Below are positions 1 through 7,754 of a stretch of 64,000 nt of DNA, piece by piece. Origin of the DNA: Rossellomorea aquimaris (GTDB lineage: Bacteria; Bacillota; Bacilli; Bacillales; Bacillaceae_B); NCBI RefSeq assembly GCF_001877785.1, contig NZ_MINN01000128.1, positions 186,001 through 250,000 on the forward strand, given 5' to 3'. The stretch's first letter is position 1, and each line of letters starts with the position of its first letter. The notes beneath the pieces are model-generated. The model saw nothing but the letters and a program-made list of their open reading frames with translations, was not told the DNA's origin and made no database searches. The position numbers and the translations under genes are program-made.

Positions 1-207
1 GGGGATTTGGTGAAATTGATCACACCCCGCTCACATATGATTGTAAAGACCAAATTAACCAAGGCGACGCGAAGGGATACAGTATTTGTCCCATATCACT
101 GGGGGAAGGAATTAGCCGTCAATCAGCTGACGAATCCATGTTTAGATCCCATTTCAAGAATGCCTGAATTTAAAGTGTGTGCCTTGAAGCTTGAGAAACA
201 ACATTAA
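1..207 (+). CDS. Molybdopterin oxidoreductase, C-terminal fragment (partial at left edge)
   Basis: The reading frame is open from base 1 and ends with TAA at 205-207, so only the last 68 codons are present. The fragment carries the closing part of a molybdopterin-dinucleotide-binding domain, with the segment VPYHWG followed by NQLTNPCLDPISRMPEFK. This ending is typical of bacterial nitrate reductase and formate dehydrogenase-type large subunits. It is followed within 20 bp by an Fe-S subunit gene, so it is probably the catalytic subunit of a multi-subunit molybdoenzyme. The substrate cannot be told from this fragment; the downstream narK, fnr and cofactor genes make nitrate a reasonable guess, no more. 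Confidence 0.8.
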   Translation, partial: GDLVKLITPRSHMIVKTKLTKATRRDTVFVPYHWGKELAVNQLTNPCLDPISRMPEFKVCALKLEKQH

Positions 208-224
208 GAAAGGAGTCGGGATGA

Positions 225-767
225 ATGAATAAAATCATGTATCTGGAATTTGAAAGGTGCATTGGCTGCCGTGCCTGCCAAGCGGCCTGCCGCGAGTGCG
301 GTGATCATGATGCAAAAGAAAGAAACTATGTGGAATATGTTGATTTCATGGAAAGCCGCCAGACGTATCCAATGCTCTGTATGCAATGTAAAGATCCCGC
401 TTGTGCGCGCGTTTGTCCGGCAAATGCCATCCAAATAACAGAAGAAGGGGTCGTCCTTTCTGCAATGGAAGAAAAATGTATCGGCTGCCGTAATTGTACT
501 TTTGGATGTCCATTCGGAATACCGAAGTTTGATTTTGAAGAAAACAAAATGTACAAATGCGATATGTGCTACGATCGCTCAAAACATGATATTGCCCCAA
601 TGTGTGCGTCTGTCTGTCCGAGTGACGCGATTCGCTTTATCGATTTTGATGAAATGCAGCAACTTCGCAGAAAACGATCCCAAATGAACCTCGTAGAAGG
701 GAAGAAACCACAGGAAGGAAACAAGTGGGATTACGTTCCGGAATTCTTTGGAGTATATACAGATTAA
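225..767 (+). CDS. 4Fe-4S dicluster electron-transfer subunit (NrfC/DmsB-like)
   Basis: This 180-residue protein has four cysteine clusters. They are CIGCRACQAAC at residues 12-22, a CxxCxxxxCxxxC group near 52-64, CIGCRNCTFGC near 85, and a CDMC...CASVC group near 111-130. That is the pattern of the electron-transfer subunit of DMSO-reductase-family enzymes, which carries up to four [4Fe-4S] clusters and passes electrons to the molybdopterin subunit. There is no signal peptide. The start at 225 sits 8 bp after AAAGGAG; an ATG at 221 is out of frame and closes at once. It lies between the molybdopterin subunit and the Rieske gene in an apparent operon. Confidence 0.85.
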   Translation: MNKIMYLEFERCIGCRACQAACRECGDHDAKERNYVEYVDFMESRQTYPMLCMQCKDPACARVCPANAIQITEEGVVLSAMEEKCIGCRNCTFGCPFGIPKFDFEENKMYKCDMCYDRSKHDIAPMCASVCPSDAIRFIDFDEMQQLRRKRSQMNLVEGKKPQEGNKWDYVPEFFGVYTD

Positions 768-797
768 GTCAAGATAAGGCGAAAGGAGACGTCACCT

Positions 798-1331
798 ATG
801 CCTCAAGATCATAATAACAAACGCAACAGTAAAGATACCAAGGATGACATGATTCATCTAATCGATAACCTGAACCGTGATGATGACCTGAAATACAATC
901 GTCGGGCTTTCCTGAAGTCTGCAGTGGGGGCATCGATTACGCTGGGATTAGCGACTCTTCCGTTTTCAGCTATTGCCCTGAATAGAGAAGAAGACGATAC
1001 GAACCGGAAGATGATTACACGATTAAAAGATCTGCCAAAAGACAGTTCAATGAATTTTAACTATCCGACTGATGATGAGCCTGCAATCCTGGTTCATACC
1101 AAAGAAGGAAAACTGAAAGCATACAATAATAAATGCACCCATCTTCAGTGCCCGGTGTTTTATGAAAAAGAAGAATCCGTCCTGCTCTGTCCTTGTCACC
1201 GGGGGTTTTTCAGTGTAGATAACGGCCAGCCTTTAGCGGGGCCGCCTCAGCGTGAACTGCCTCTGATCGAACTGGAAGTGAAAGATGGAGCGGTGTATGC
1301 AGTCGGAAGGAAAGTCCGCCATGGGGAGTAA
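798..1331 (+). CDS. Rieske [2Fe-2S] protein with Tat-type membrane anchor
   Basis: This 177-residue protein has a twin-arginine segment NRRAFLK at residues 34-40, followed by a hydrophobic stretch to about residue 60. That looks like an uncleaved Tat signal anchor. The Rieske ligands are visible as C113-T-H115 and C131-P-C-H134. C118 and C133 are placed for the disulfide seen in bc1/b6f-type Rieske proteins. The cluster domain would therefore sit outside the membrane. It follows the ferredoxin subunit by 30 bp and is overlapped by the next gene by 11 bp. A Rieske protein alongside a molybdopterin plus four-cluster pair is not the standard Nar or Nap layout, and it may link the enzyme to the quinol pool. 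Confidence 0.85.
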   Translation: MPQDHNNKRNSKDTKDDMIHLIDNLNRDDDLKYNRRAFLKSAVGASITLGLATLPFSAIALNREEDDTNRKMITRLKDLPKDSSMNFNYPTDDEPAILVHTKEGKLKAYNNKCTHLQCPVFYEKEESVLLCPCHRGFFSVDNGQPLAGPPQRELPLIELEVKDGAVYAVGRKVRHGE

Positions 1332-1515
1332 GAAATATTGGATCATCATATTTCTGACATTAGCCGTAAACGTAGTGATGCTTCAGTGGACAATCGAGTC
1401 GTTCTACGGCGAAGAGTATGAGCACGTATGGCTGTATACAGCGATCGGGACTACTTCTTCACTGATCTGTTTCCTCACGTATTGGCAGTGGAGAAAACAA
1501 ATGTACCGGAAGTAA
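1321..1515 (+). CDS. Small two-helix membrane protein of the molybdoenzyme operon
   Basis: This 64-residue protein starts at ATG 1321, inside the last codons of the Rieske gene; the 11-bp overlap suggests translational coupling. It has two predicted membrane helices, about residues 6-24 (WIIIFLTLAVNVVMLQW) and 34-53 (VWLYTAIGTTSSLICFL), joined by an acidic loop and closed by a basic tail. I do not recognise a family. Its position as the last gene before a terminator suggests a small anchor or assembly subunit of the upstream enzyme. A longer frame beginning at 1285 is open but would overlap the Rieske gene by 47 bp. Confidence 0.65.
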   Translation: MGSKKYWIIIFLTLAVNVVMLQWTIESFYGEEYEHVWLYTAIGTTSSLICFLTYWQWRKQMYRK

Positions 1516-1577
1516 GCTCTGAAAAGAATAAATGTTGATGTACATTCAAAGTGAAAAAAAAGTGGATGGCAAAATAA

Positions 1578-1619
1578 AAAGAGCATTCCGAAAGTAAATC
1601 TCTCGGGATGCTCTTTTGT
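1578..1619. terminator. Bidirectional terminator
   Basis: The arms AAGAGCAT and ATGCTCTT, extended by CCG/CGG pairs, form a stem with T-rich sequence on the right and A-rich sequence on the left. It lies between the convergent molybdoenzyme operon and the 1627-2160 gene. Confidence 0.8.
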
Positions 1620-1626
1620 TAGTGGA

Positions 1627-2160
1627 TCACCATTCATTTGTAGCCTCTACCTTCAAATTGTCGCCTTTATATGTTCTTTCACCAAACAGAGTAATGACGG
1701 TGCATTCCTTTATGTTTGAAAATACGTCAGCACTATAGTTCACAAACATTCCGGCAGCAAGCTCTTTGCCTGCTTCATCCAGCACTCTTACTTTTTTGCC
1801 TTCCAGGGTACGGAACTTCGCTTCCTGAAGAAAGGAGACCCATTGATCCCAGTTGGTCAAAATATAAGCTCCGGTTCCTTCCGATAAGTAACCCAATAAA
1901 CTTTCGGAATCATCACACTGTGCGTCGAGTTCTTTAATGAGTTCAACAAGCAGATGATGAACGGCCTTGTATTCTTCCAGATTCAATTGTGGAGAGAAGC
2001 TGATTTCTACTGTTCGATCGATGAAATCGGCCTCTGCCTCTACTTGTATTTTACTATTTTTGTAGATATAGTTTTCCCCGCGTTTTTTAAAACCTTGCTT
2101 CATTAATGCCTCTTCAATCGAGTGATTTGCAAAAATCGAATGCAGTTTGACTGATAACAT
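1627..2160 (-). CDS. Conserved-looking hypothetical protein, 177 aa
   Basis: I do not recognise this protein. It is soluble, acidic and has no signal peptide or clear catalytic motif. The N-terminal half alternates charged and hydrophobic residues around FFKKRGENYIYKNSKIQVEAE-like strands, suggesting an alpha/beta fold. The C-terminal part has several short beta-like segments, including KKVRVLDEAGKELAAGMFV. A start at 2160 is preceded by AGGAGGGG. It is divergent from moeB and shares the intergenic region holding an FNR-type box, so a link to anaerobic metabolism is possible but unproven. Confidence 0.6.
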   Translation of the reverse strand: MLSVKLHSIFANHSIEEALMKQGFKKRGENYIYKNSKIQVEAEADFIDRTVEISFSPQLNLEEYKAVHHLLVELIKELDAQCDDSESLLGYLSEGTGAYILTNWDQWVSFLQEAKFRTLEGKKVRVLDEAGKELAAGMFVNYSADVFSNIKECTVITLFGERTYKGDNLKVEATNEW

Positions 2161-2176
2161 GATGAATTTCCCCTCC

Positions 2177-2219
2177 TGTGAACTTTGTCACTTACTATCG
2201 TATCGTTACCATTTATTAT
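2177..2219 (+). promoter_or_regulatory. FNR-type box and -10 for the moeB operon
   Basis: The box TGTGA-ACTTTG-TCACT at 2177-2192 matches 9 of 10 conserved positions of TGTGA-N6-TCACA. A -10-like TATTAT lies at 2214-2219, implying a start near 2226, with the box centred at -41.5. This is the class II activator position used by Bacillus Fnr. It overlaps the upstream edge of the divergent gene's leader. Confidence 0.65.
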
Positions 2220-2289
2220 AGTAGATAAAGAAGGGAAGCACTGTGACATTTATTACGCCAGAAGGCTTTTTTTAAAAGGGGAGTATGCA

Positions 2290-3300
2290 ATGAATGACCG
2301 TTATTCAAGACAGGAGTTGTTTCCGGCCATTGGTGAAAATGGTCAGGAGCAATTATCCAGGAAACATGTGCTTGTTATAGGTGCAGGCGCGTTGGGATCA
2401 GCGAGCTCTGAAGCGTTGGTTAGAAGCGGGATTGGAAAACTGACGATTGTGGACCATGACTATGTCGAGTGGAGCAATTTGCAGAGGCAGCAGCTATATA
2501 CAGAAAAAGATGTAACAGCACAGATGCCTAAGGCCGTTGCTGCCCAGAACAGACTAACTGAAATAAATAGCTCAGTCACAATTAACGGCCGCGTAATGGA
2601 GGCAACCGCAGAATCCCTGCTCCCGTACCTCCACGATGTGGATTTAATTATAGATGCAACTGATAACTTTGATACACGAATGATGATCAACGATCTTTCG
2701 CAGAAATATAACATCCCCTGGATTTTTGGATCATGTGTGGGAAGTACAGGGATGAGTTATACGGTCATCCCCGGAAAAACCGCGTGTATGAACTGTTTAC
2801 TGGACCGCCTGCCGATGGGGGGCGCAACATGCGATGCGGCCGGTATCATCGCCCCGGCTGTCGGAATGGTGGCCGCTCATCAACTGACCGAAGCGCTCAA
2901 GCTCCTGGTGAATGATTTAGAAGCCCTGAGGGGGAGTTTGATTACATTTGACTTGTGGAATAACCAGCAATACAGCATGAAAACGGAAAAAGCAAAGAAG
3001 TCTGACTGTCCTTCCTGCGGTGAACATCCCGCCTATCCGTATTTACAATATGAAAATCAAACAAAGTCGATGGTATTGTGCGGAAGAAATACAGTGCTGA
3101 TCCGGTCGCCTCAAGAGCGGAACCTCGGTGAACTTCAGAATGCGGTACACTCTTTGGGGGAGACGAAAATCAACCCTTACTTGCTATCTCTTCAATATGA
3201 AGGATACCGGTTTGTATTTTTCAAAGAGGGAAGAACCTTGGTTCATGGCACAAACTCAATGGAAGAAGCGAAGAAATTGTATTATAAGATTATCGGATAA
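2290..3300 (+). CDS. moeB: Molybdopterin-synthase adenylyltransferase MoeB
   Basis: This 336-residue E1-like enzyme adenylates the C-terminal glycine of MoaD before sulfur transfer in molybdopterin synthesis. Its nucleotide-binding motif GAGALGS lies near residue 33, followed by the DxxD-type IVDHDYVEWSNLQRQ and DATDNFDTR segments. Two CxxC pairs (CMNC and CPSC) can bind zinc. The ATG at 2290 follows AAGGGGAG; an upstream in-frame extension to 2185 lies inside the promoter region and is unlikely. It leads moeB-moeA-moaE-moaD, whose products act in successive steps. ThiF-type adenylyltransferases are close relatives, but the context fixes MoeB. The C-terminal ~90 residues lack the rhodanese motif seen in longer homologues. 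Confidence 0.9.
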   Translation: MNDRYSRQELFPAIGENGQEQLSRKHVLVIGAGALGSASSEALVRSGIGKLTIVDHDYVEWSNLQRQQLYTEKDVTAQMPKAVAAQNRLTEINSSVTINGRVMEATAESLLPYLHDVDLIIDATDNFDTRMMINDLSQKYNIPWIFGSCVGSTGMSYTVIPGKTACMNCLLDRLPMGGATCDAAGIIAPAVGMVAAHQLTEALKLLVNDLEALRGSLITFDLWNNQQYSMKTEKAKKSDCPSCGEHPAYPYLQYENQTKSMVLCGRNTVLIRSPQERNLGELQNAVHSLGETKINPYLLSLQYEGYRFVFFKEGRTLVHGTNSMEEAKKLYYKIIG

Positions 3301-3319
3301 GAACGGAGGATTTACTGGC

Positions 3320-4597
3320 ATGGCAGAGAAACGAACGCCCATTAAAGTAACGGATGCTGTACAACGGGTGATGAAGCGGTCACCGGCAGGAGAAGTGGAA
3401 AGGGTGAAAATCGAGCAGGTTTATGGACGATTTCTAGGGGAGGATTTAACGGCAAGTCACGACGTCCCTCACTTTGACAAGTCTCCTTATGATGGTTTTG
3501 CGTTAAAGGCAATCGATACGAAGACAGCTTCAAGAGAAACGCCGGTCACACTGGAAGTCATCGCAGAAATAGGAGCTGGAAGTGTACATAAAGGAGTCGT
3601 ACAGCGGGGAGAAGCGGTTCGAATCATGACTGGGGCCCAAATACCTGCTGGGTGTGATAGCGTGGTTATGCTCGAGCTTGCGGAATCTTTCAGCTTGGAG
3701 AGAAGAAACTTCGTCAGGATCAACCGCGTTTACAATGAAGGAGATAACATTTCACGCAGAGGCGAAGATACTCAAAAGGGAACGGTGCTTGCTGAAAAAG
3801 GATCGTATATCAACCCCGGGATTGCAGCTCTCCTTGCCACATTCGGATACAAGGAAGTACCTGTCAGCGTGAAACCGAAAGTCGGTGTGCTGGCAACCGG
3901 GAGTGAGCTATTGGAAGTCGGGGATGATTTAGAACCTGGCAAAATTCGAAACAGTAACACCTATATGATTCTTTCCCAAATTGAAAGGGCAGGAGGAAAA
4001 GCTGTTTATTTCGGTCAATTCGCTGATGACTTCGAGGTCTGCTACCAGCAGGTCGTGTCCGCCCTTCAACAGGTGGATATGCTGATTACGACAGGGGGCG
4101 TGTCAGTCGGTGATTATGATTATTTGCCTGAAATTTATGAGAAGATGGAAGCGGGCATACTCTTTAATAAAATCGGCATGCGGCCTGGCAGTGTCACGAC
4201 TGTCGCGGAAAAAGAAGGGAAGCTTTTGTTTGGGTTATCGGGAAACCCTTCAGCTTGTTATGTTGGATTTGAGCTTCTCACAAGACCTGTCATCAGAACG
4301 TTCCTTCATAGTCCGGCTCCATTTCTTCAATCTGTGACAGGCATCCTGGGCAGAGATTTCAAAAAGCCTAATCCATTTACCCGTTTCGTCCGGGGAAGTA
4401 TGAGATTTGAAAATGGCAGGATTATGGCATTCCCATCCGGCCTTGATAAATCAAGCGCTGTCGCTTCACTCGCTGACACGAATGCACTGATTGTCTTACC
4501 TGGGGGAACAAGGGGATATGAAGAAGGAATGACTGTACAGATCCTCCTCGTGGAAAGTCAAGAAGGCCTATCAAGGATGTCAATCGATAAAGAGTGA
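3320..4597 (+). CDS. moeA: Molybdopterin molybdotransferase MoeA
   Basis: This 425-residue enzyme inserts molybdate into adenylylated molybdopterin to form Moco. The N-terminal segment SPYDGFALKA, the central TGGVSVGDYD substrate loop and GLSGNP near residue 310 are family signatures, and the C-terminal ~70 residues form the usual beta-barrel. ATG 3320 follows GGAGG by 9 bp. The open frame runs back to 3128, but that part overlaps moeB in another frame. It sits 19 bp after moeB and 25 bp before moaE in one operon. Confidence 0.93.
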   Translation: MAEKRTPIKVTDAVQRVMKRSPAGEVERVKIEQVYGRFLGEDLTASHDVPHFDKSPYDGFALKAIDTKTASRETPVTLEVIAEIGAGSVHKGVVQRGEAVRIMTGAQIPAGCDSVVMLELAESFSLERRNFVRINRVYNEGDNISRRGEDTQKGTVLAEKGSYINPGIAALLATFGYKEVPVSVKPKVGVLATGSELLEVGDDLEPGKIRNSNTYMILSQIERAGGKAVYFGQFADDFEVCYQQVVSALQQVDMLITTGGVSVGDYDYLPEIYEKMEAGILFNKIGMRPGSVTTVAEKEGKLLFGLSGNPSACYVGFELLTRPVIRTFLHSPAPFLQSVTGILGRDFKKPNPFTRFVRGSMRFENGRIMAFPSGLDKSSAVASLADTNALIVLPGGTRGYEEGMTVQILLVESQEGLSRMSIDKE

Positions 4598-4622
4598 AAT
4601 AGATTCCGTAGGAGGAGTGAAA

Positions 4623-5078
4623 ATGATGGATTTATTTGAGGTGAAATCAGAACCGATTTCTATAGAAGAAGTCACAAGAAAAGTCGAACGCAGAGAAGCC
4701 GGTGCCATCACAACATTCATCGGAACAGTAAGAGAGTGGACCAAAGACAAACGAACTCTCTACCTGGAATACCAGGCTTATGAACCGATGGCAGCCAAGA
4801 TGCTTGCGCAAATAGGAAAAGAAGCAGAAGAAAAGTGGCCGGGAACGAAAATGGCGATTTCTCACCGGATCGGCAGATTGGAAATTTCCGATATTGCGGT
4901 GATCATCGCTGTCTCCTCGCCTCATCGTAAAGCTGCCTATGAAGCGAATGAGTATGCCATCGAACGAATTAAAGATATCGTTCCAATATGGAAAAAAGAA
5001 CATTGGGATTCCGGGGAAGAATGGATCGGAAACCAAAAGGAAACCGTACCGTATCCATCAGGACGGCCTCATCTTTAA
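4623..5078 (+). CDS. moaE: Molybdopterin synthase large subunit MoaE
   Basis: This ~151-residue subunit converts cyclic pyranopterin monophosphate to molybdopterin together with MoaD. Family landmarks are GTVREW near residue 35, HRIGRLEISDIAV near 81-93, PHRKAAYEA near 100, and the lysine-rich PIWKKEHW near 124, which contains the active-site lysines. AGGAGG at 4610-4615 gives best spacing to ATG 4623 (ATG 4626 and GTG 4617 are alternatives). It is followed 16 bp later by moaD, its obligate partner. Confidence 0.93.
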   Translation: MMDLFEVKSEPISIEEVTRKVERREAGAITTFIGTVREWTKDKRTLYLEYQAYEPMAAKMLAQIGKEAEEKWPGTKMAISHRIGRLEISDIAVIIAVSSPHRKAAYEANEYAIERIKDIVPIWKKEHWDSGEEWIGNQKETVPYPSGRPHL

Positions 5079-5094
5079 GAAGGGAGTGAATGCA

Positions 5095-5328
5095 ATGATC
5101 AAGATTCTACTATTTGCTGGATTACGTGAAGAAACAGGGAAGAGTGAAATAGAGATAGAAGCTGACAATCTATCTATTTCAGGTCTTAAACAACAGCTGC
5201 TGGAAACATATAACTCACTCAGTATCAACGGAGCAATGATCGCCGTTAACGAGGAGTATGCAACAGAAGACACAATGGTTAAAAGCGGCGATGTCGTGGC
5301 GTTTATTCCTCCGGTAAGCGGAGGGTGA
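5095..5328 (+). CDS. moaD: Molybdopterin synthase sulfur-carrier subunit MoaD
   Basis: This 77-residue ubiquitin-like protein ends in PPVSGG. The terminal Gly-Gly is adenylated by MoeB and thiocarboxylated for sulfur donation. The ATG at 5095 follows AAGGGAG. It is the last gene of the moeB operon and is followed by a CCCGAACTA hairpin at 5366-5410. Length and the terminal GG are exactly those expected of the family. Confidence 0.93.
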   Translation: MIKILLFAGLREETGKSEIEIEADNLSISGLKQQLLETYNSLSINGAMIAVNEEYATEDTMVKSGDVVAFIPPVSGG

Positions 5329-5365
5329 AAAGAAGAGGCTGGGACAAAGGTGTATAGTCTAAGTA

Positions 5366-5410
5366 AAAACCCGAACTAATTTGCCTTTTAGGATAATTAG
5401 TTCGGGTATT
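5366..5410. terminator. CCCGAACTA-type hairpin after moaD
   Basis: The arms ACCCGAACTAAT (5369-5380) and ATTAGTTCGGGT (5396-5407) are perfectly complementary, with A-rich and T-rich flanks. Near-identical hairpins occur at 24129-24168 and 29553-29600. Each of the three lies about 40 bp from a copy of the large dispersed palindrome. Confidence 0.8.
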
Positions 5411-5447
5411 AATTTATTCAAATTGATATTTAGTTTTAACTCTCTCT

Positions 5448-5652
5448 AGCGGTTGATTGGAGTGCAAGACGAAGACTCCTGCCAGGGATAAAATTGTCCA
5501 GCTGCAGGGCTTAGAGGCACATGTCATAAGCCAAACCGGCCAAGAAGGCAAAGAACGCCTTCGTGGCCAATTCGTCTTATGCCACACGCCTCTGACCAAA
5601 GCCCTTCCGCATTTCTGATGGAAAGCGAAGTCTTGCACGGAAATCATTAGCG
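5448..5652 (-). repeat. Large dispersed palindrome, copy A (with nested second palindrome)
   Basis: The outer ends are AGCGGTTGATTGG and GGAAATCATTAGCG. The element contains the GTGCAAGAC arms present in four other copies. In the middle lies a roughly 105-bp insert that itself forms a hairpin (AGAGGC...GCCTCT; CCAAGAAGGC opposite GCCTTCGTGG). The same insert is present, inverted relative to the outer palindrome sequence shown on the + strand, in copy E at 48601-48856. No gene is encoded here; the ~400 bp between moaD and the hemerythrin gene holds only this element and the hairpin. Confidence 0.8.
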
Positions 5653-5746
5653 GTAATATGAGCCTATACTGATATTTTTCTTCTTTAGGTTGTGGGTATT
5701 AGGTTTGCCCAGTCTATTCTTTTCTTGATCGATACAACTGCCAAGA

Positions 5747-6283
5747 CTATTGAGACAACTCTCTGACAGCCTCTAATAATCTTTCTTTTTCATCCTCGGA
5801 CAATAGGTTTTGTGCCATTGGAAACAATACCTGTTCTTCCTTCATAAAGTGCGAAGTGAGTACATGGTATGCTTCAATGATCAGCTTGCATGTTTCGTGC
5901 ACGAATTCCCGATTGCCGCTCATTACTTCCGTTTCCTTGAGGAAAGCTGAGATTAATTCCTTCGCTTGGTCATGTTCCATTTCCATCACGACAATCGGAC
6001 CGTGGCTGCGGCCAATATATGAAGCCATTAATTCAAACAAGTGTCCTTCTTCCTTTTGGGAATGAGGTTCGAGTGCTGTCATAAAGGCTTCTACTTTACT
6101 GCGGAGGCCTGTCAGTTTTTCCATGCGTTTTTCGGGTGAACTTTCTTTCATGATGCCGCCGGCTTCCTCAAATAAATCCAACTTTTGTTCATTTAACTGT
6201 ATATGTTCATTTCTTAAAATCTGTAAGGCTTCACATAGTTCTTCTGGCTGATGATCCGTAGACATGTGTTGGCATCCAAGCAT
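5747..6283 (-). CDS. Hemerythrin-like domain protein
   Basis: This 178-residue all-helical protein has histidine/glutamate motifs of the hemerythrin family. They are RNEHIQLNE near residue 28, PHSQKEEGHLFELM near 77-90, MEMEHDQAKEL near 100, and HFMKEEQVLFPMAQ near 146-159. They would bind a di-iron centre. Such proteins bind oxygen or nitric oxide, or help repair Fe-S clusters (ScdA/YtfE group). The ATG at 6283 follows AAGGAGGAG by 7 bp. It diverges from moaB and has its own FNR-type box, which fits a role under low oxygen or nitrosative stress. The exact function is inferred. Confidence 0.8.
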   Translation of the reverse strand: MLGCQHMSTDHQPEELCEALQILRNEHIQLNEQKLDLFEEAGGIMKESSPEKRMEKLTGLRSKVEAFMTALEPHSQKEEGHLFELMASYIGRSHGPIVVMEMEHDQAKELISAFLKETEVMSGNREFVHETCKLIIEAYHVLTSHFMKEEQVLFPMAQNLLSEDEKERLLEAVRELSQ

Positions 6284-6321
6284 TTGTTTTCTCCTCCTTC
6301 AAGTGGTTAAAGCTTACTTTA

Positions 6322-6364
6322 AGCTTACAAAATAAGGAGGGGGAAGGATGTGATGCGCCTCACT
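6322..6364 (-). promoter_or_regulatory. FNR-type box and -10 for the hemerythrin gene
   Basis: TGTGA-TGCGCC-TCACT lies at 6349-6364 (9 of 10 conserved positions). On the minus strand, TAAGCT at 6327-6322 could be the -10, a weak hexamer that keeps only TA---T. The implied start is near 6315, placing the box centre at -41.5. Confidence 0.5.
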
Positions 6365-6403
6365 TTTTTTAAGAACATTCCGTGAAAAATCGAAAGGCTT
6401 TCC

Positions 6404-6446
6404 CGTGATGTTTTTCACAATTGAAAACGAATCGTCATGATACAAT
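6404..6446 (+). promoter_or_regulatory. FNR-type box and -10 for moaB-modAB
   Basis: CGTGA-TGTTTT-TCACA at 6404-6419 matches 9 of 10 positions. The -10 TACAAT at 6441-6446 implies a start near 6453, 22 bp before the moaB ATG. The box centre is at -41.5. No -35 hexamer of quality is visible, as expected for an activator-dependent promoter. Confidence 0.65.
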
Positions 6447-6474
6447 AAAGGAAAATCGTAAAAGGGGAATCGGC

Positions 6475-6975
6475 ATGAAGTCCGCAGCAGAGAAAAAGAT
6501 AAATGTCATGATCATTACGGTAAGTGATACCCGTACCGAGGAAACAGATAAGAGCGGGGACTGTATGATACAATTGCTGGAACAATCTAGTCATCATATT
6601 GTTCAACGGGAAATCGTGAAAGATGAGGAACTGTTGATCGGGGAAGCGATAAAGCGGGGATTGGCAAACGATGAAGTGCAGGCCATTTTATTGAACGGGG
6701 GAACCGGTATTTCAAAGAGAGATGTGACGATCGAAGTGGTTCGCTCATTTCTGCAGAAGGAATTACCGGGGTTTGGAGAAATCTTCAGGGCTCTCAGCTA
6801 TTTTGAAGATATCGGATCCCCGGCCATTCTTTCCCGGGCCATCGCAGGAGTGGTGGATGAGAAAGCAATCTTTTCCGTCCCAGGTTCCACCGGTGCTGTA
6901 AAGCTTGCAATGGAAAAGCTGATCCTCCCTGAAATGGGCCATATTCTTACTGAGTTACATAAACATAAATCATGA
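6475..6975 (+). CDS. moaB: Molybdenum cofactor biosynthesis protein MoaB
   Basis: This 166-residue MogA/MoaB-fold protein binds molybdopterin and is associated with its adenylylation. The signature loop NGGTGISKRDVT lies near residue 80, with IITVSDTRTEETDKSG near residue 13 and the C-terminal FSVPGSTGAVKLAM segment. ATG 6475 follows AAAGGGGAA; an in-frame extension to TTG 6421 would run through the promoter. Its stop overlaps the modA ATG by 4 bp, so it is cotranslated with the molybdate transporter genes. Confidence 0.88.
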   Translation: MKSAAEKKINVMIITVSDTRTEETDKSGDCMIQLLEQSSHHIVQREIVKDEELLIGEAIKRGLANDEVQAILLNGGTGISKRDVTIEVVRSFLQKELPGFGEIFRALSYFEDIGSPAILSRAIAGVVDEKAIFSVPGSTGAVKLAMEKLILPEMGHILTELHKHKS

Positions 6976-7736
6976 AGAAGAGAATCTTGCAATCTCTCTC
7001 TTTAATCATCCTGTTTGCCGGTGCGGCAGGATGCCAGTCAGACGAGAAAGAAGAGGCGGTTATAACGATTGGTGCGGCAGCGAGTCTGAAAAGCAGTCTG
7101 CTGGAATTGCAGCAGCAGTTTGAAAGAGAGCATGAAGAAGTCAAATTATCGTTTCATTTCGGTTCCACCGGTGCGATTCGAAAGCAAGTAGAACAAGGTG
7201 CCCCCATCGATGTCTTCCTGGCTGCTTCTAAGGACGATTATGAATCTCTTTATAGGCAAGGACTGGTTAATAAAGGCGATAGATTAGTAGGAAATAGAGT
7301 AGTGGCTGTCACGAACAAACCTGAAGAGATTCAGTCACTTAAGGATGTCTGGAAGTCGGATCAAAAAGTAGTCATCGGAAATCCTGCCACAGTACCTGTC
7401 GGAAGATATGCGAAAGAACTACTGGTAAAGAGAGGGCAATGGGAGGAAGCAGAATCGCGTCTTATTTATGGAAAGGATGCGAGACACGTGCTTATGCTTA
7501 TGGATCAAGGGGCGGCTTCGGTAGGATTAATCTATAACAGTGATGTTGAATTTCAACAGGATTTGCATATTATTGATTTTTTTGAGGAGTATCCCCAAGA
7601 AGAGACAGGCTACTACGGGGCAGGGGTGAAACGAAGTAAGCATCAAGATGCTTCAAATGAATTTCTCGACTTTTTAGAGAGCAAGGAAGCGAAGGAGATA
7701 TTTAAGAAAGAAGGATTTATCAATATCGGAGAATAA
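6972..7736 (+). CDS. modA: Molybdate ABC transporter substrate-binding lipoprotein ModA
   Basis: This 254-residue protein has an N-terminal basic and hydrophobic signal ending in AGAAGC, a somewhat weak lipobox with the lipid cysteine near residue 21. The mature part shows ITIGAAASLKSSLLELQ, HFGSTGAIRKQ and the GAPIDVFLAAS segment that lines the oxyanion pocket in ModA proteins. It would capture molybdate or tungstate outside the membrane and hand it to ModB. It overlaps moaB (ATGA) and is followed 18 bp later by modB. Confidence 0.9.
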   Translation: MKKRILQSLSLIILFAGAAGCQSDEKEEAVITIGAAASLKSSLLELQQQFEREHEEVKLSFHFGSTGAIRKQVEQGAPIDVFLAASKDDYESLYRQGLVNKGDRLVGNRVVAVTNKPEEIQSLKDVWKSDQKVVIGNPATVPVGRYAKELLVKRGQWEEAESRLIYGKDARHVLMLMDQGAASVGLIYNSDVEFQQDLHIIDFFEEYPQEETGYYGAGVKRSKHQDASNEFLDFLESKEAKEIFKKEGFINIGE

Positions 7737-7754
7737 GAGGAGCAGGTGTTTTAA

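Noticed and set aside
2185-2289. Longer MoeB start at 2185
   Set aside because: It lies between the FNR box and -10 and lacks homology; ATG 2290 has a good ribosome site.
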